NCBI RefSeq assembly: GCF_023100905.1
Contig: NZ_CP064686.1
Coordinates: 5,704,001-5,768,000 of the forward strand
Length of the DNA: 64,000 nucleotides
Direction of reading: 5' to 3'
DNA from: Bradyrhizobium sp. 4
GTDB lineage: Bacteria; Pseudomonadota; Alphaproteobacteria; Rhizobiales; Xanthobacteraceae
In this document: piece by piece, positions 57,061-64,000 of the stretch
How positions within the stretch are numbered: the stretch's first letter is position 1
Layout: each line of letters opens with the position of its first letter
Program-made: the position numbers and the translations under genes
The notes under the pieces: model-generated
The model's database searches: none
What the model saw: only the letters and a program-made list of their open reading frames with translations
What the model was told of the DNA's origin: nothing

Positions 57061-58137
57061 TCAGTTGCTCCGGCTTTCAGCGGCGGTCCTGACACGAGCG
57101 CCCTCCTGCAGGAGGTGAGCGCCGAGCGAAACAATCGCATCACCAGAATTCAAGCCGGAGATCACGGCGGTTTCGTCGGTCACCCGAACAAGCTTGATCG
57201 GCCGAAAGCGTACGGTTGAGGTGGCGCTGTCGAGGATCCAAACTCCGGTCTTGCGGCCATCATCGAGCACTGCTCCGAGCGCCACCTGAACTTGCGGCTC
57301 GCTCGTCTGGCTCGGCAGCCGAATGGTCACCGTCGCGCCAAGTGGTGCGGCCGCGGCTTCACCGTCCAGGACAGATCGGGCTTCATAGGTTCGGGTCTGG
57401 GCATCGGCGGCGTCGGACAATTGCCGCAAACGCGCCGTATAGCGCCACTCTTCGGCTGCTCCGTACACGCTGGCCTCGGCCACGGAGCCGATTGCCGGCC
57501 GGATTGTTTCAGGGAGCGCGACCACCGCCTCGCGAGGACCGGCCTTGGCAATCCGAACAACCGTCTGGCCGGCCGAGACGACCTGCCCGGGCTCGCCAAG
57601 CGTTTCGACCACCGTTCCGTCCGCGTCCGCGACCAGGATCGAGTACGTCGCCTCGTTCTCGGCAACCCGTGCATCGGCTTCAGCCGCGGCCTTGGCTTGC
57701 TCGTAGCGCTGTCGGGAAGCCCAGCCGTTGCTCACCAACTTGGCGTATCGCTGTTCGTCCGCTTCGGTCTGCACGACGGACGCGCGCGCGGCAGCAACGG
57801 CGTTGCGCTTCGCCGTGACCGCGAGACGAAGGTCGGTTTCGTCGATCCGCATCAGCGGCTGACCGGCTTTGACCTGCTCACCGGTATTCACAAGCCGCTC
57901 CACGATATTGCCGGGAACGCGAAAACCGAGGCTGCTCTGCACCCGCGCCCCGATGATGCCGGTGAAGCCACGCTCCGATCCGGTCACCCGCGCCGCAGCC
58001 GCGATCCTGACGATCGGGGCTCCTTGCCTCGGATCGCTCACGGCCGAGGCTGCCGGCGGGCGAAGCGCACCGAATGCGGCCACCGCGCATCCCGCGATCA
58101 GGACGCTGCCCAGCACGATCATCGGTCGCTTTTTCAT
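57061..58137 (-). CDS. RND efflux periplasmic adaptor subunit (HlyD/AcrA family)
   Basis: The 358-residue protein has a signal anchor (MKKRPMIVLGSVLIAGCAVA), a lipoyl half (GFRVPGNIVERLVNTGEQVK), a coiled-coil hairpin of about 60 residues (DLRLAVTAKRNAVAAARASV and YEQAKAAAEADARVAENEAT) and the beta-barrel with GQVVSAGQTVVRIAKAG. It would link the inner-membrane pump to an outer-membrane channel. As its own pump gene is destroyed, it can only serve another pump or none. Confidence 0.9.
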   Translation of the reverse strand: MKKRPMIVLGSVLIAGCAVAAFGALRPPAASAVSDPRQGAPIVRIAAAARVTGSERGFTGIIGARVQSSLGFRVPGNIVERLVNTGEQVKAGQPLMRIDETDLRLAVTAKRNAVAAARASVVQTEADEQRYAKLVSNGWASRQRYEQAKAAAEADARVAENEATYSILVADADGTVVETLGEPGQVVSAGQTVVRIAKAGPREAVVALPETIRPAIGSVAEASVYGAAEEWRYTARLRQLSDAADAQTRTYEARSVLDGEAAAAPLGATVTIRLPSQTSEPQVQVALGAVLDDGRKTGVWILDSATSTVRFRPIKLVRVTDETAVISGLNSGDAIVSLGAHLLQEGARVRTAAESRSN

Positions 58138-58156
58138 AACATCGCCTCATGCCAGA

Positions 58157-58206
58157 TAGATTGCGTTCGAGCTCTATATCGGATAATAGATGTCGAACGC
58201 AATCTA
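58157..58206. promoter_or_regulatory. 14-bp perfect inverted repeat, candidate TetR operator
   Basis: TAGATTGCGTTCGA (58157-58170) and TCGAACGCAATCTA (58193-58206) are exact inverted copies 22 bases apart, filling the gap between the divergent adaptor and TetR genes. Confidence 0.75.
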
Positions 58207-58219
58207 AATGGGGAGACCA

Positions 58220-58801
58220 ATGATGCGAGTGAGTCGCATTCAGGCTGAGGAAAACCGGCAAAACGTCATCAATGTCGCAAGCCGCCTGTTTCGGTCGCGG
58301 GGATTTGACGGCATCGGCCTCAAGGACCTGATGGAAGCTGCCGGGCTGACCCAAGGCGCATTCTACAAGCAGTTTGAGTCAAAGGAGGACCTGGCCGCAC
58401 AGGCGTCGGCGCGCGCGCTGGAGAGCGCCACGCTTCGATGGTCGACCGCCATCGCCGCGAACCCTGAGGATCCCCTTGGGGCGGTGATGGGGTTCTATCT
58501 CAGGACGGGCCATCGCGACGAAAAGATGGACGGTTGCCCGATCGTGGCGCTCGGCTCGGATGTGGCCAGACAGAGCAGCGAGGTGAAAGCGTCGTTCGAA
58601 GGCGGGATCAAAGCGCATATCGAAATCCTCAGCCGCCTGATTGCCGAAACGAGCGACGAGGAATCCAGGAGCAAAGCCATGGCCATTCTTTCGACGATGG
58701 TCGGGGCGTTGACACTCTCACGCGTCGTCAACGATCCCGATCTCGCTCAGGCCTTTCTGGAAACGGCGTCGCGACAGATTCGCGACACTGTCGCCGCTTG
58801 A
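58220..58801 (+). CDS. TetR-family regulator of the RND operon
   Basis: The start MMRVSRIQAEENRQNVINVA at 58220 has GGGGAGA five bases upstream; an earlier ATG at 58208 would overlap the operator. The 193-residue protein has an HTH at LKDLMEAAGLTQGAFYKQFE (about residues 34-53) and the conserved CPIVALGSDVARQ. It belongs to the AcrR/NemR-like repressors of efflux and reductase genes. The perfect 14-bp inverted repeat fills the space to the adaptor gene, so it most likely represses that gene. An iron-containing alcohol dehydrogenase gene follows on the same strand. Confidence 0.9.
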   Translation: MMRVSRIQAEENRQNVINVASRLFRSRGFDGIGLKDLMEAAGLTQGAFYKQFESKEDLAAQASARALESATLRWSTAIAANPEDPLGAVMGFYLRTGHRDEKMDGCPIVALGSDVARQSSEVKASFEGGIKAHIEILSRLIAETSDEESRSKAMAILSTMVGALTLSRVVNDPDLAQAFLETASRQIRDTVAA

Positions 58802-58836
58802 GGATCGGTGCTTGATAACTCACAGGGAGAACGCAA

Positions 58837-59997
58837 ATGCGCAAAGCAGGGATACACAATTTTCCGGCAATCGATCGTGTCGTTTACGGCAAAGCTGCGT
58901 CTGACGCCTTGAACGATGAAGCGGTGCGGCTGGATGCCAAGCGCGTCTTCCTGATCGTCAGCCGCACCTTGAACACCAAGACCGACGAGATCGAGAAGAT
59001 CCGGCGCGCGCTCGGCGAAAGACATGTCGCGACATTCGATGGAATTGCAGAGCACACCACGCGCAAGCAAGCTGCCGACGTTGCCCGTCAAGCCAAAGAC
59101 GCCGGAGCCGACCTGGTCGCCGCCGTCGGCGGCGGCTCGGCGATCGACCTCGCCAAGATCGTCATCATGGCGATGGAACATGACATCACCGACGAAGCGG
59201 GCTTCGATCCCTTCCCGATGGGCCTTGGGGTCACCGTCTCTCCGTTCCGATCGCCAAAGGTCCGACAGATCGCGGTGCCATCCACGCTGAATGGCGGCGA
59301 ATACAATGCAGCCGCGCTCGTCACCGATGAACGCAACAGGCTGAAGCAGATTTTCTTTCATCCCCGGATGATGCCGGTGGCTATCATTCTCGACCCCGCG
59401 CTCACCGTTCATACGCCTTCCAAGCTCTGGATGGGGTCGGGAACGCGCTCGATGGACCACGGCATCGAAGCCTTGTGCTCACCCGCTGGCACGCCGCTCG
59501 CCGACGAGGTCGTCCTGGCCGGCATTCGCACCCTGCGTGAGGGAATGCTGCGAACCTTGCAGCAACCTGATGATCTGGAGGCGCGCCGACTGTCTCAATA
59601 CGGCGCGTGGCTCGCCGCTTTCGGCCTCCAGGCGCGGGTGCCGATGGGAGCCAGCCACGGCATCGGCCATGTGCTTGGCGGTACCTTCGGTGTTCCGCAC
59701 TACTATTGCACACCAGTCATCATGCCGAGCCTGCTTCGTTACAACAAGCCGTTCACCGAGGATGCGCAACAGCGCCTGGCGACGGCCCTTGGCGAGCCGG
59801 GCATGGAAGCCGCCGCCGCCTTCGCGCAATTCACCAAGAAACTTGGATTGCCTGGCCGTCTTGCCGACGTCGGGATCGGCGAAGACAAGTTCGATCAGAT
59901 CAGCAAGATTGCGATCAATCATCGCTTCGTCCAAGCCAATCCGCGGCCATTCAAGAGCGAAGCCGAGATCGTCGATCTGTTGCGAATGGCCGCCTAG
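58837..59997 (+). CDS. Iron-containing alcohol dehydrogenase / maleylacetate reductase-like
   Basis: The 386-residue protein has AVGGGSAIDLAKIVIMAMEH (about 95-114) for NAD binding, IAVPSTLNGGEYNAAALVTD and the metal-binding GSGTRSMDHGIEALC, SHGIGHVLGGTFGVPHYYCT with the Asp/His set of group III Fe-dependent dehydrogenases. Maleylacetate reductases from aromatic degradation share this plan. An ordinary alcohol or aldehyde substrate is equally possible. It follows the TetR gene after 35 bp and may be controlled by it. Confidence 0.87.
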   Translation: MRKAGIHNFPAIDRVVYGKAASDALNDEAVRLDAKRVFLIVSRTLNTKTDEIEKIRRALGERHVATFDGIAEHTTRKQAADVARQAKDAGADLVAAVGGGSAIDLAKIVIMAMEHDITDEAGFDPFPMGLGVTVSPFRSPKVRQIAVPSTLNGGEYNAAALVTDERNRLKQIFFHPRMMPVAIILDPALTVHTPSKLWMGSGTRSMDHGIEALCSPAGTPLADEVVLAGIRTLREGMLRTLQQPDDLEARRLSQYGAWLAAFGLQARVPMGASHGIGHVLGGTFGVPHYYCTPVIMPSLLRYNKPFTEDAQQRLATALGEPGMEAAAAFAQFTKKLGLPGRLADVGIGEDKFDQISKIAINHRFVQANPRPFKSEAEIVDLLRMAA

Positions 59998-60356
59998 CCG
60001 AATTCGCACAGGAAAATCCAGCCGCGACCATCAGCTCCGTTTGCCGAACTGTGGTCCGTAGGAAAGCGACTCGAACCCGACCCGAACAATCTCGTTTTCG
60101 TTCTGCAGCAAGCGATATCCTGCGGCGACGGGCAGAACGGATCGTCCGTTTTGCCCGCTCCAGTATCCTATACTACGATGAGCACGTCATCGATCTGTCC
60201 ATTGGATCCGCGTGCCGAGTCGAATGGGTGACGGTATGGAAACAAGGGAAAGCCAACGGCAAGCTGGCCGCGTCCGCCCACACAAAGAACCTCGCACAAA
60301 GCGCACTTTGTTCTGGGCGTTGAAATGAAAAGAACCCGCATCAGCAGGATCTTGAA
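59998..60356. other. Intergenic stretch before tRNA-Lys, no gene recognised
   Basis: These 359 bp between the dehydrogenase stop and tRNA-Lys hold no convincing gene, T-tract hairpin, integrase remnant or direct repeat of the tRNA 3' end. Frames running through it are continuations of shadows of the dehydrogenase gene. Confidence 0.5.
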
Positions 60357-60432
<76 letters not shown>

Positions 60433-60528
60433 GAAAGGCGGTCAATGCCTTGCGAGGCCGGTCGTTTAGCAAAGCGATCCGGGTCTGGCAAGCGATGGTA
60501 CGTAAGTTTTCCAAGGGTATGCCCACAT

Positions 60529-60567
60529 CCCCCAAAAAAGCGAAAAGCCGCTGGATTCCAGCGGCTT
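60529..60567 (-). terminator. Rho-independent terminator of the Spy-like gene
   Basis: AAGCCGCTGG (60545-60554) and CCAGCGGCTT (60558-60567) form a perfect 10-bp stem with a 3-base loop. On the minus strand it is followed by TTCGC and a six-T run ending at about 60533. Confidence 0.8.
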
Positions 60568-60598
60568 CGCCAAGGTTGATCGCGGCAACCCTTGCAGC

Positions 60599-61234
60599 TC
60601 AGAGCCGGCCCTCGCGGTCCCGGTCCGGGCCGCCGTCGCGGTCGAAACGGTCACGGTGGAAGTGGTCCATACCGCGCTCCATCATGCGGTCCATGCCACG
60701 CTCCATGAAGTGGCGGCGCGGGCCGTCTTCGCCGCCGCCGAACGGGCCGCGGTGGCGGGTCAGCACGGCGAGGCGCCGCTTCTGGCCCTCGTCCAGGGTC
60801 TTGTAGAGCGGATCGGCGGCATCGGCGATCTTCTTCAGGACCGCCGACGTCGCCCCCATGTCCTCGGCGCGCTGACGCAGGCGGGCGACCGGATCCTCCG
60901 GCCTGTCGGCATCCTTGTTGGCGTCCTTATTCGCGTCCTTGCCGGCATCGCCGGGACCGGCATTCATCCGCGCATTGGCGCGGTCGATGCGCAGCTTGGC
61001 GAAGTCACGTACGGCAGCCTCGACCGGCGGCCACAGCTTTTCCTGGTCGGCGTTGAGCTTCAGCCCGGCATGGACGGCGGCGATCCGCGCGTCGACCATG
61101 GCGGCGCGGTCTTCCGGGTTCATGCGGATGTGGCGCATGTGCTCGTGCATCCACGGGCGATGATAGTGGGCATAGACCGCGCCCGAGCCGGCGATGCTGA
61201 GCACGGCGATGGCGGCGATGGTGAACTTCCTCAT
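60599..61234 (-). CDS. Spy/CpxP-like periplasmic protein (LTxxQ family)
   Basis: The 211-residue protein from MRKFTIAAIAVLSIAGSGAV (61234, cleavage near VYAH) is helical and rich in Arg, Asp and Met. It carries the two LTxxQ-like elements of the CpxP/Spy family, LNADQEKLW (about 58-66) and LDEGQKRRL (near 150), with a linker containing three KDA(N/D) units. Family members bind unfolded proteins in the periplasm or report envelope stress. The last 45 residues have an unusual MERGMDRMMERGMD repeat followed by DRDGGPDRDRE. It ends at a T-run terminator. Confidence 0.8.
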   Translation of the reverse strand: MRKFTIAAIAVLSIAGSGAVYAHYHRPWMHEHMRHIRMNPEDRAAMVDARIAAVHAGLKLNADQEKLWPPVEAAVRDFAKLRIDRANARMNAGPGDAGKDANKDANKDADRPEDPVARLRQRAEDMGATSAVLKKIADAADPLYKTLDEGQKRRLAVLTRHRGPFGGGEDGPRRHFMERGMDRMMERGMDHFHRDRFDRDGGPDRDREGRL

Positions 61235-61377
61235 GCGAACTCTCCTCTGGAAGGATGTCGTGAGGATGGGCGCAGCGCGGCTTACGCGCAACTTACAACT
61301 TGGACAGGGAGCGGGTTCTTTCGAAGATGTAACGCTCCTGAACCTTTATTCAGTCGCAATCGGAAATCATTCGCAAC

Positions 61378-61411
61378 AAAAAGGGGCTTCCGCGCCCGGC
61401 ACGGAAGCCCC
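61378..61411 (-). terminator. Rho-independent terminator of the TRAP binding-protein gene
   Basis: GGGGCTTCCG (61383-61392) and CGGAAGCCCC (61402-61411) form a perfect 10-bp stem with a 9-base loop, followed on the minus strand by five T. It is 19 bp after the stop codon. Confidence 0.8.
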
Positions 61412-61430
61412 CATTCATCATCCGTTCAAA

Positions 61431-62435
61431 TCAGTTCGTCGTGCTCTTCGCTTCCTTCTGGAATTCGTCGATCAACGGTTGCCCGATACGGCTTGCCGCG
61501 TCCTTGTAGACCGGCTCCATGGCCTTGCGCATCGCCTCATCCTGCTCCGGAGTGAGCTTGATGATCTCGCTCTTGCCGCTCTTCCTGATCTCGGCGAGCG
61601 CGTCCTCATTTTCTTTCTGCGACTGCGTATTGTTGAAGTCGGTCGCTTCCTTCATCGCTTTGGTCAGCTGGTCGCGAATGTCGGCCGGCAGATCGTCCCA
61701 GAACTTCTTGTTCACGATCACGACGTAGCCGATATAGCCGTGGTTGGTCTCGGTGATGTACTTCTGCACCTCATGCATCTTCTGGGTATAGATGTTCGAC
61801 CATGTGTTCTCTTGCCCGTCGACCACGCCGGTCTGCAGCGCCTGGTAGACTTCCGAGAACGCCATCACCTGCGGCAGCGAGCTGAGCGACTTGAATTGCG
61901 CCTGGAGCACGCGCGAGGACTGGATGCGGAACTTGACGCCCTGATAGTCGGCCGGTGTCACCAGCTTCTTGTTGGCGCTCATCTCCTTGAAGCCGTTGTC
62001 CCAATAGGCAAGGCCGGTGATACCCTTCGGTTCGAGCAGCTTGAGCAGCCTGGCGCCGAGCGGACCTTCCGTCACCTTCCGCAGCGTCTTCAGATCGGGG
62101 AGGATGTAGGGCAGATCAAACACCTCGAACTCGCGGATGCCGAGCGGGCCGAACTTGGAGTTGGACGGCGCCAGCATCTGCACGCTGCCGAGCTGGAGCG
62201 CCTCAAGCTCTTCCTTGTCCTTGTAGAGCGTCGAGTTCGGATAGATCTCGACCTTGACCTTGCCGCCGGTGTACTTCTCGGCGAGCTCCTTGAATTTCTC
62301 CGACGCCTTGCCCTTCGGCGTGTCGGTGGCCACAACGTGGCTGAACTTGATGATGATGGGCGCTTGGGCCGATGCCGGCCCGGTCAAGCCAAGAGCCAAA
62401 ACCGCGATGGACGCAGCGATCGCGAAGGTGCGCAT
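61431..62435 (-). CDS. TRAP transporter substrate-binding protein (DctP type)
   Basis: The 334-residue protein has a signal peptide (MRTFAIAASIAVLALGLTGP, cleavage near ASAQ) and the DctP fold: IIIKFSHVVATDTPKGKASE, GGKVKVEIYPNSTLYKDKEE, MLAPSNSKFGPLGIREFEVF, and the Arg region FRIQSSRVLQAQFKSLSSLP, where a conserved Arg binds carboxylates. It delivers an organic acid to a TRAP permease, which is not encoded in the window on this side. It has its own terminator, so it may be transcribed alone. Confidence 0.92.
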   Translation of the reverse strand: MRTFAIAASIAVLALGLTGPASAQAPIIIKFSHVVATDTPKGKASEKFKELAEKYTGGKVKVEIYPNSTLYKDKEELEALQLGSVQMLAPSNSKFGPLGIREFEVFDLPYILPDLKTLRKVTEGPLGARLLKLLEPKGITGLAYWDNGFKEMSANKKLVTPADYQGVKFRIQSSRVLQAQFKSLSSLPQVMAFSEVYQALQTGVVDGQENTWSNIYTQKMHEVQKYITETNHGYIGYVVIVNKKFWDDLPADIRDQLTKAMKEATDFNNTQSQKENEDALAEIRKSGKSEIIKLTPEQDEAMRKAMEPVYKDAASRIGQPLIDEFQKEAKSTTN

Positions 62436-62457
62436 AATCTCTCCCTGTTGTTATTTG

Positions 62458-62480
62458 GGCCACCCGGCGCACGGGTGGCC
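62458..62480 (-). terminator. Hairpin after leuA, probable terminator
   Basis: GGCCACCCG (62458-62466) pairs exactly with CGGGTGGCC (62472-62480) around five bases, 125 bp after the leuA stop and before the TRAP gene start. The minus strand continues CAAATAACAAC without a T run. Confidence 0.5.
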
Positions 62481-62604
62481 TATGCCGTTAGCATCAATAC
62501 AGGTCGACATCACAAGCTGCTATTGGCCGTTAGCAGGGCAGCCATTCATGGTGAACGCCGCAATCACCGCCTCTCCGCTTCCGGAAGAGGCGGTGGTAGC
62601 AACC

Positions 62605-64000
62605 TCAGCTCGCGGCGGCGGTCGTCACGGTGTCGCGCTGGCGCTTCATGACGATTTTGTTGAGCGCGCCGAGATAGGCCTTTGCCGAGGCCACCAGCGT
62701 ATCCGGATCCGCCGCGCGCGCGGTCATCGCACGTCCCTCATGCGACAGCCGCACCGAGACTTCGGCCTGCGCATCGGTGCCCTGAGTCACTGCGTGGACC
62801 TGGTACAGCTCGAGCTTGGCTTCGTGCGGCACCAGGCGCTTGATGCAGTTGAAAACCGCGTCGACCGGACCGTTGCCCTCGGCCTCCTCGATCTTGATCT
62901 GGCCGTCGACATCGAGCTTCATGGTCGCGCGCTGCGGGCCATGGGTGCCGGCGATCACGGTCAGCGAGGTCAGCTTGATGCGGTCGTGCGAAGCCGCCAT
63001 CTCCTCGTCGACCAGCGCCTCGATGTCCTCGTCGTAGATGTCCTTCTTGCGGTCGGCCAGCGCCTTCATCCGCGTGAACGCATCTTCCAGCTGGTTCGGG
63101 CCGAGCTTGTAGCCCATCTCCTCCAGCTTGTGCACGAAGGCATGGCGTCCGGAATGCTTGCCCAGCACCAGCGAGGACTGCTTCAGGCCGACCATCTCGG
63201 GCCGCATGATCTCGTAGGTGGAAGCGTCCTTCAGCACGCCGTCCTGATGGATGCCGCTCTCATGCGCGAACGCGTTGCGGCCGACGATGGCCTTGTTGTA
63301 CTGCACCGGGAACGAGGTCGCCGCCGACACCACCTTCGAGGCGCGGGTCAGCTGCGTGGTGTCGATCTTGTTCCAGTAGGGGAATTTGTCGTTGCGCACG
63401 TTGATCGCCATCACGATCTCTTCCAGCGCGGCGTTGCCCGCGCGCTCGCCGATGCCGTTGATGGTGCACTCGACCTGGCGCGCGCCGCCGACGACGCCGG
63501 CCAGCGAATTCGCCACCGCCATGCCGAGATCGTTATGGCAGTGCACGGAGAACACCGCCTTGTCCGAGTTCGGCACGCGCTCGATCAGCGTCTTCATGAA
63601 GTGGGTGTATTCGTCGGGCGTGGTGTAACCGACGGTATCAGGAATGTTCACCGTGGTGGCGCCGGCCTTGATGACGGCTTCGACGATGCGGCACAGATAG
63701 TCCATCTCGCTGCGGGTGCCGTCTTCGGCCGACCATTCGACGTCGTCGATCTGGTTGCGGGCGCGCGCGACCATGGCAACCGAGGTCTCGAGCACCTGTT
63801 CCGGGGTCTTGTTCAGCTTCACCCGCATATGCAGCGGCGACGTCGCGATCACGGTGTGGACGCGGCCGCGCTTGGCAAATTTCACCGCTTCGGCACAGCG
63901 GTCGATGTCGGCCGGATGGGCGCGCGACAGACCGGCGATGACGGCGTTCTTGGAGCGGCGAGCGATCTCGCTGACCGCCTGGAAGTCGCCTTCCGAGGTG
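62605..64000 (-). CDS. leuA: 2-isopropylmalate synthase, N-terminal part outside window
   Basis: The frame is open to the window end, so the gene starts beyond base 64000; about 464 residues are seen. Features are SRAHPADIDRCAEA near the edge, then the catalytic barrel with VHTVIATSPLHMRVKLNKTP, AVFSVHCHNDLGMAVANSLA and CTINGIGERAGNAALEEIV, followed by HESGIHQDGVLKDASTYEIM and the regulatory C-terminal domain with LELYQVHAVTQGTDAQAEV. It condenses acetyl-CoA with 2-oxoisovalerate, the first step of leucine synthesis, and is normally feedback-inhibited by leucine through this C-terminal domain. Homocitrate synthase is less likely given the length and final domain. Confidence 0.95.
   Translation of the reverse strand, partial: TSEGDFQAVSEIARRSKNAVIAGLSRAHPADIDRCAEAVKFAKRGRVHTVIATSPLHMRVKLNKTPEQVLETSVAMVARARNQIDDVEWSAEDGTRSEMDYLCRIVEAVIKAGATTVNIPDTVGYTTPDEYTHFMKTLIERVPNSDKAVFSVHCHNDLGMAVANSLAGVVGGARQVECTINGIGERAGNAALEEIVMAINVRNDKFPYWNKIDTTQLTRASKVVSAATSFPVQYNKAIVGRNAFAHESGIHQDGVLKDASTYEIMRPEMVGLKQSSLVLGKHSGRHAFVHKLEEMGYKLGPNQLEDAFTRMKALADRKKDIYDEDIEALVDEEMAASHDRIKLTSLTVIAGTHGPQRATMKLDVDGQIKIEEAEGNGPVDAVFNCIKRLVPHEAKLELYQVHAVTQGTDAQAEVSVRLSHEGRAMTARAADPDTLVASAKAYLGALNKIVMKRQRDTVTTAAAS

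Noticed and set aside
61194..62651. Plus-strand frame of 485 codons over the TRAP gene
   Set aside because: Antisense of a clear DctP-type gene, Leu/Arg/His-rich by composition only.

Overview
The window looks like a piece of a Bradyrhizobium-type (Nitrobacteraceae, Alphaproteobacteria) chromosome. It is GC-rich and coding-dense, has small DUF3551, DUF6894, DUF1236 and DUF892 proteins typical of that family, general-stress (EcfG-type) promoter sequences, and many paralogous acyl-CoA, quinoprotein and respiratory genes. This assignment rests on gene content and recalled family knowledge, not on a search.

Region 1 (1-14 kb) is an accessory stress and respiration patchwork. It starts with the 3' part of a UDP-glucuronate decarboxylase gene. 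It then carries a DUF892 stress protein, a frameshifted orphan nuoB, a metallo-beta-lactamase-fold enzyme, a Gly-rich secreted protein, a manganese catalase, an orphan nuoD, a Nudix-SIR2 gene pair, an orphan sdhB, DUF2243 and DUF4142 proteins, several very small proteins, a YfcE-type phosphoesterase and a DUF6894 protein. At least nine GGAAC-N16/17-NNTT promoter candidates, three of them perfect, lie shortly upstream of start codons and point to shared control by the general stress sigma factor.

Region 2 (13.8-25.7 kb) reads as one electron-transport module. It encodes a caa3-type cytochrome c oxidase (subunit II with fused cytochrome c, subunits I and III, CtaG), a HbpS/GlcG-like protein, a periplasmic PQQ alcohol dehydrogenase with a lanthanide-type Asp, a XoxJ-like binding protein, two c-type cytochromes and a membrane-anchored glucose-dehydrogenase-type quinoprotein. 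A DUF4336-SDR fusion protein follows on the opposite strand.

Region 3 (28.7-34.7 kb) is a ugp-like ABC importer (ATPase, binding protein, two permeases) with an endonuclease/exonuclease/phosphatase-family enzyme. A divergent DeoR/GlpR-type regulator faces two palindromic operators. The ATPase gene has an in-frame amber codon before its C-terminal domain.

Region 4 (35-56 kb) is a large CoA-ester catabolic region: enoyl-CoA hydratase, four unusual SDRs lacking the catalytic Tyr, a molybdopterin oxidoreductase, thiolases, two adjacent acyl-CoA dehydrogenases, nitronate monooxygenase, GST, CaiB-type CoA transferase, HCCA-isomerase-like protein, feruloyl-CoA synthase-like ligase and a Liv-type binding protein. 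Three promoter regions here share a GTTC-N7-GAAC palindrome next to a TTGAC -35 box, and one lies beside an HxlR-type regulator, suggesting a dedicated regulon.

Region 5 (56-64 kb) holds a decayed RND efflux operon with its divergent TetR regulator and a 14-bp inverted repeat, an iron-containing alcohol dehydrogenase, tRNA-Lys(CTT), a Spy/CpxP-type protein, a TRAP binding protein and the 3' part of leuA. Six genes in the window are broken (nuoB, ugpC, an OYE gene, a thiolase, a YciI-type gene and the RND pump), an unusually high load.
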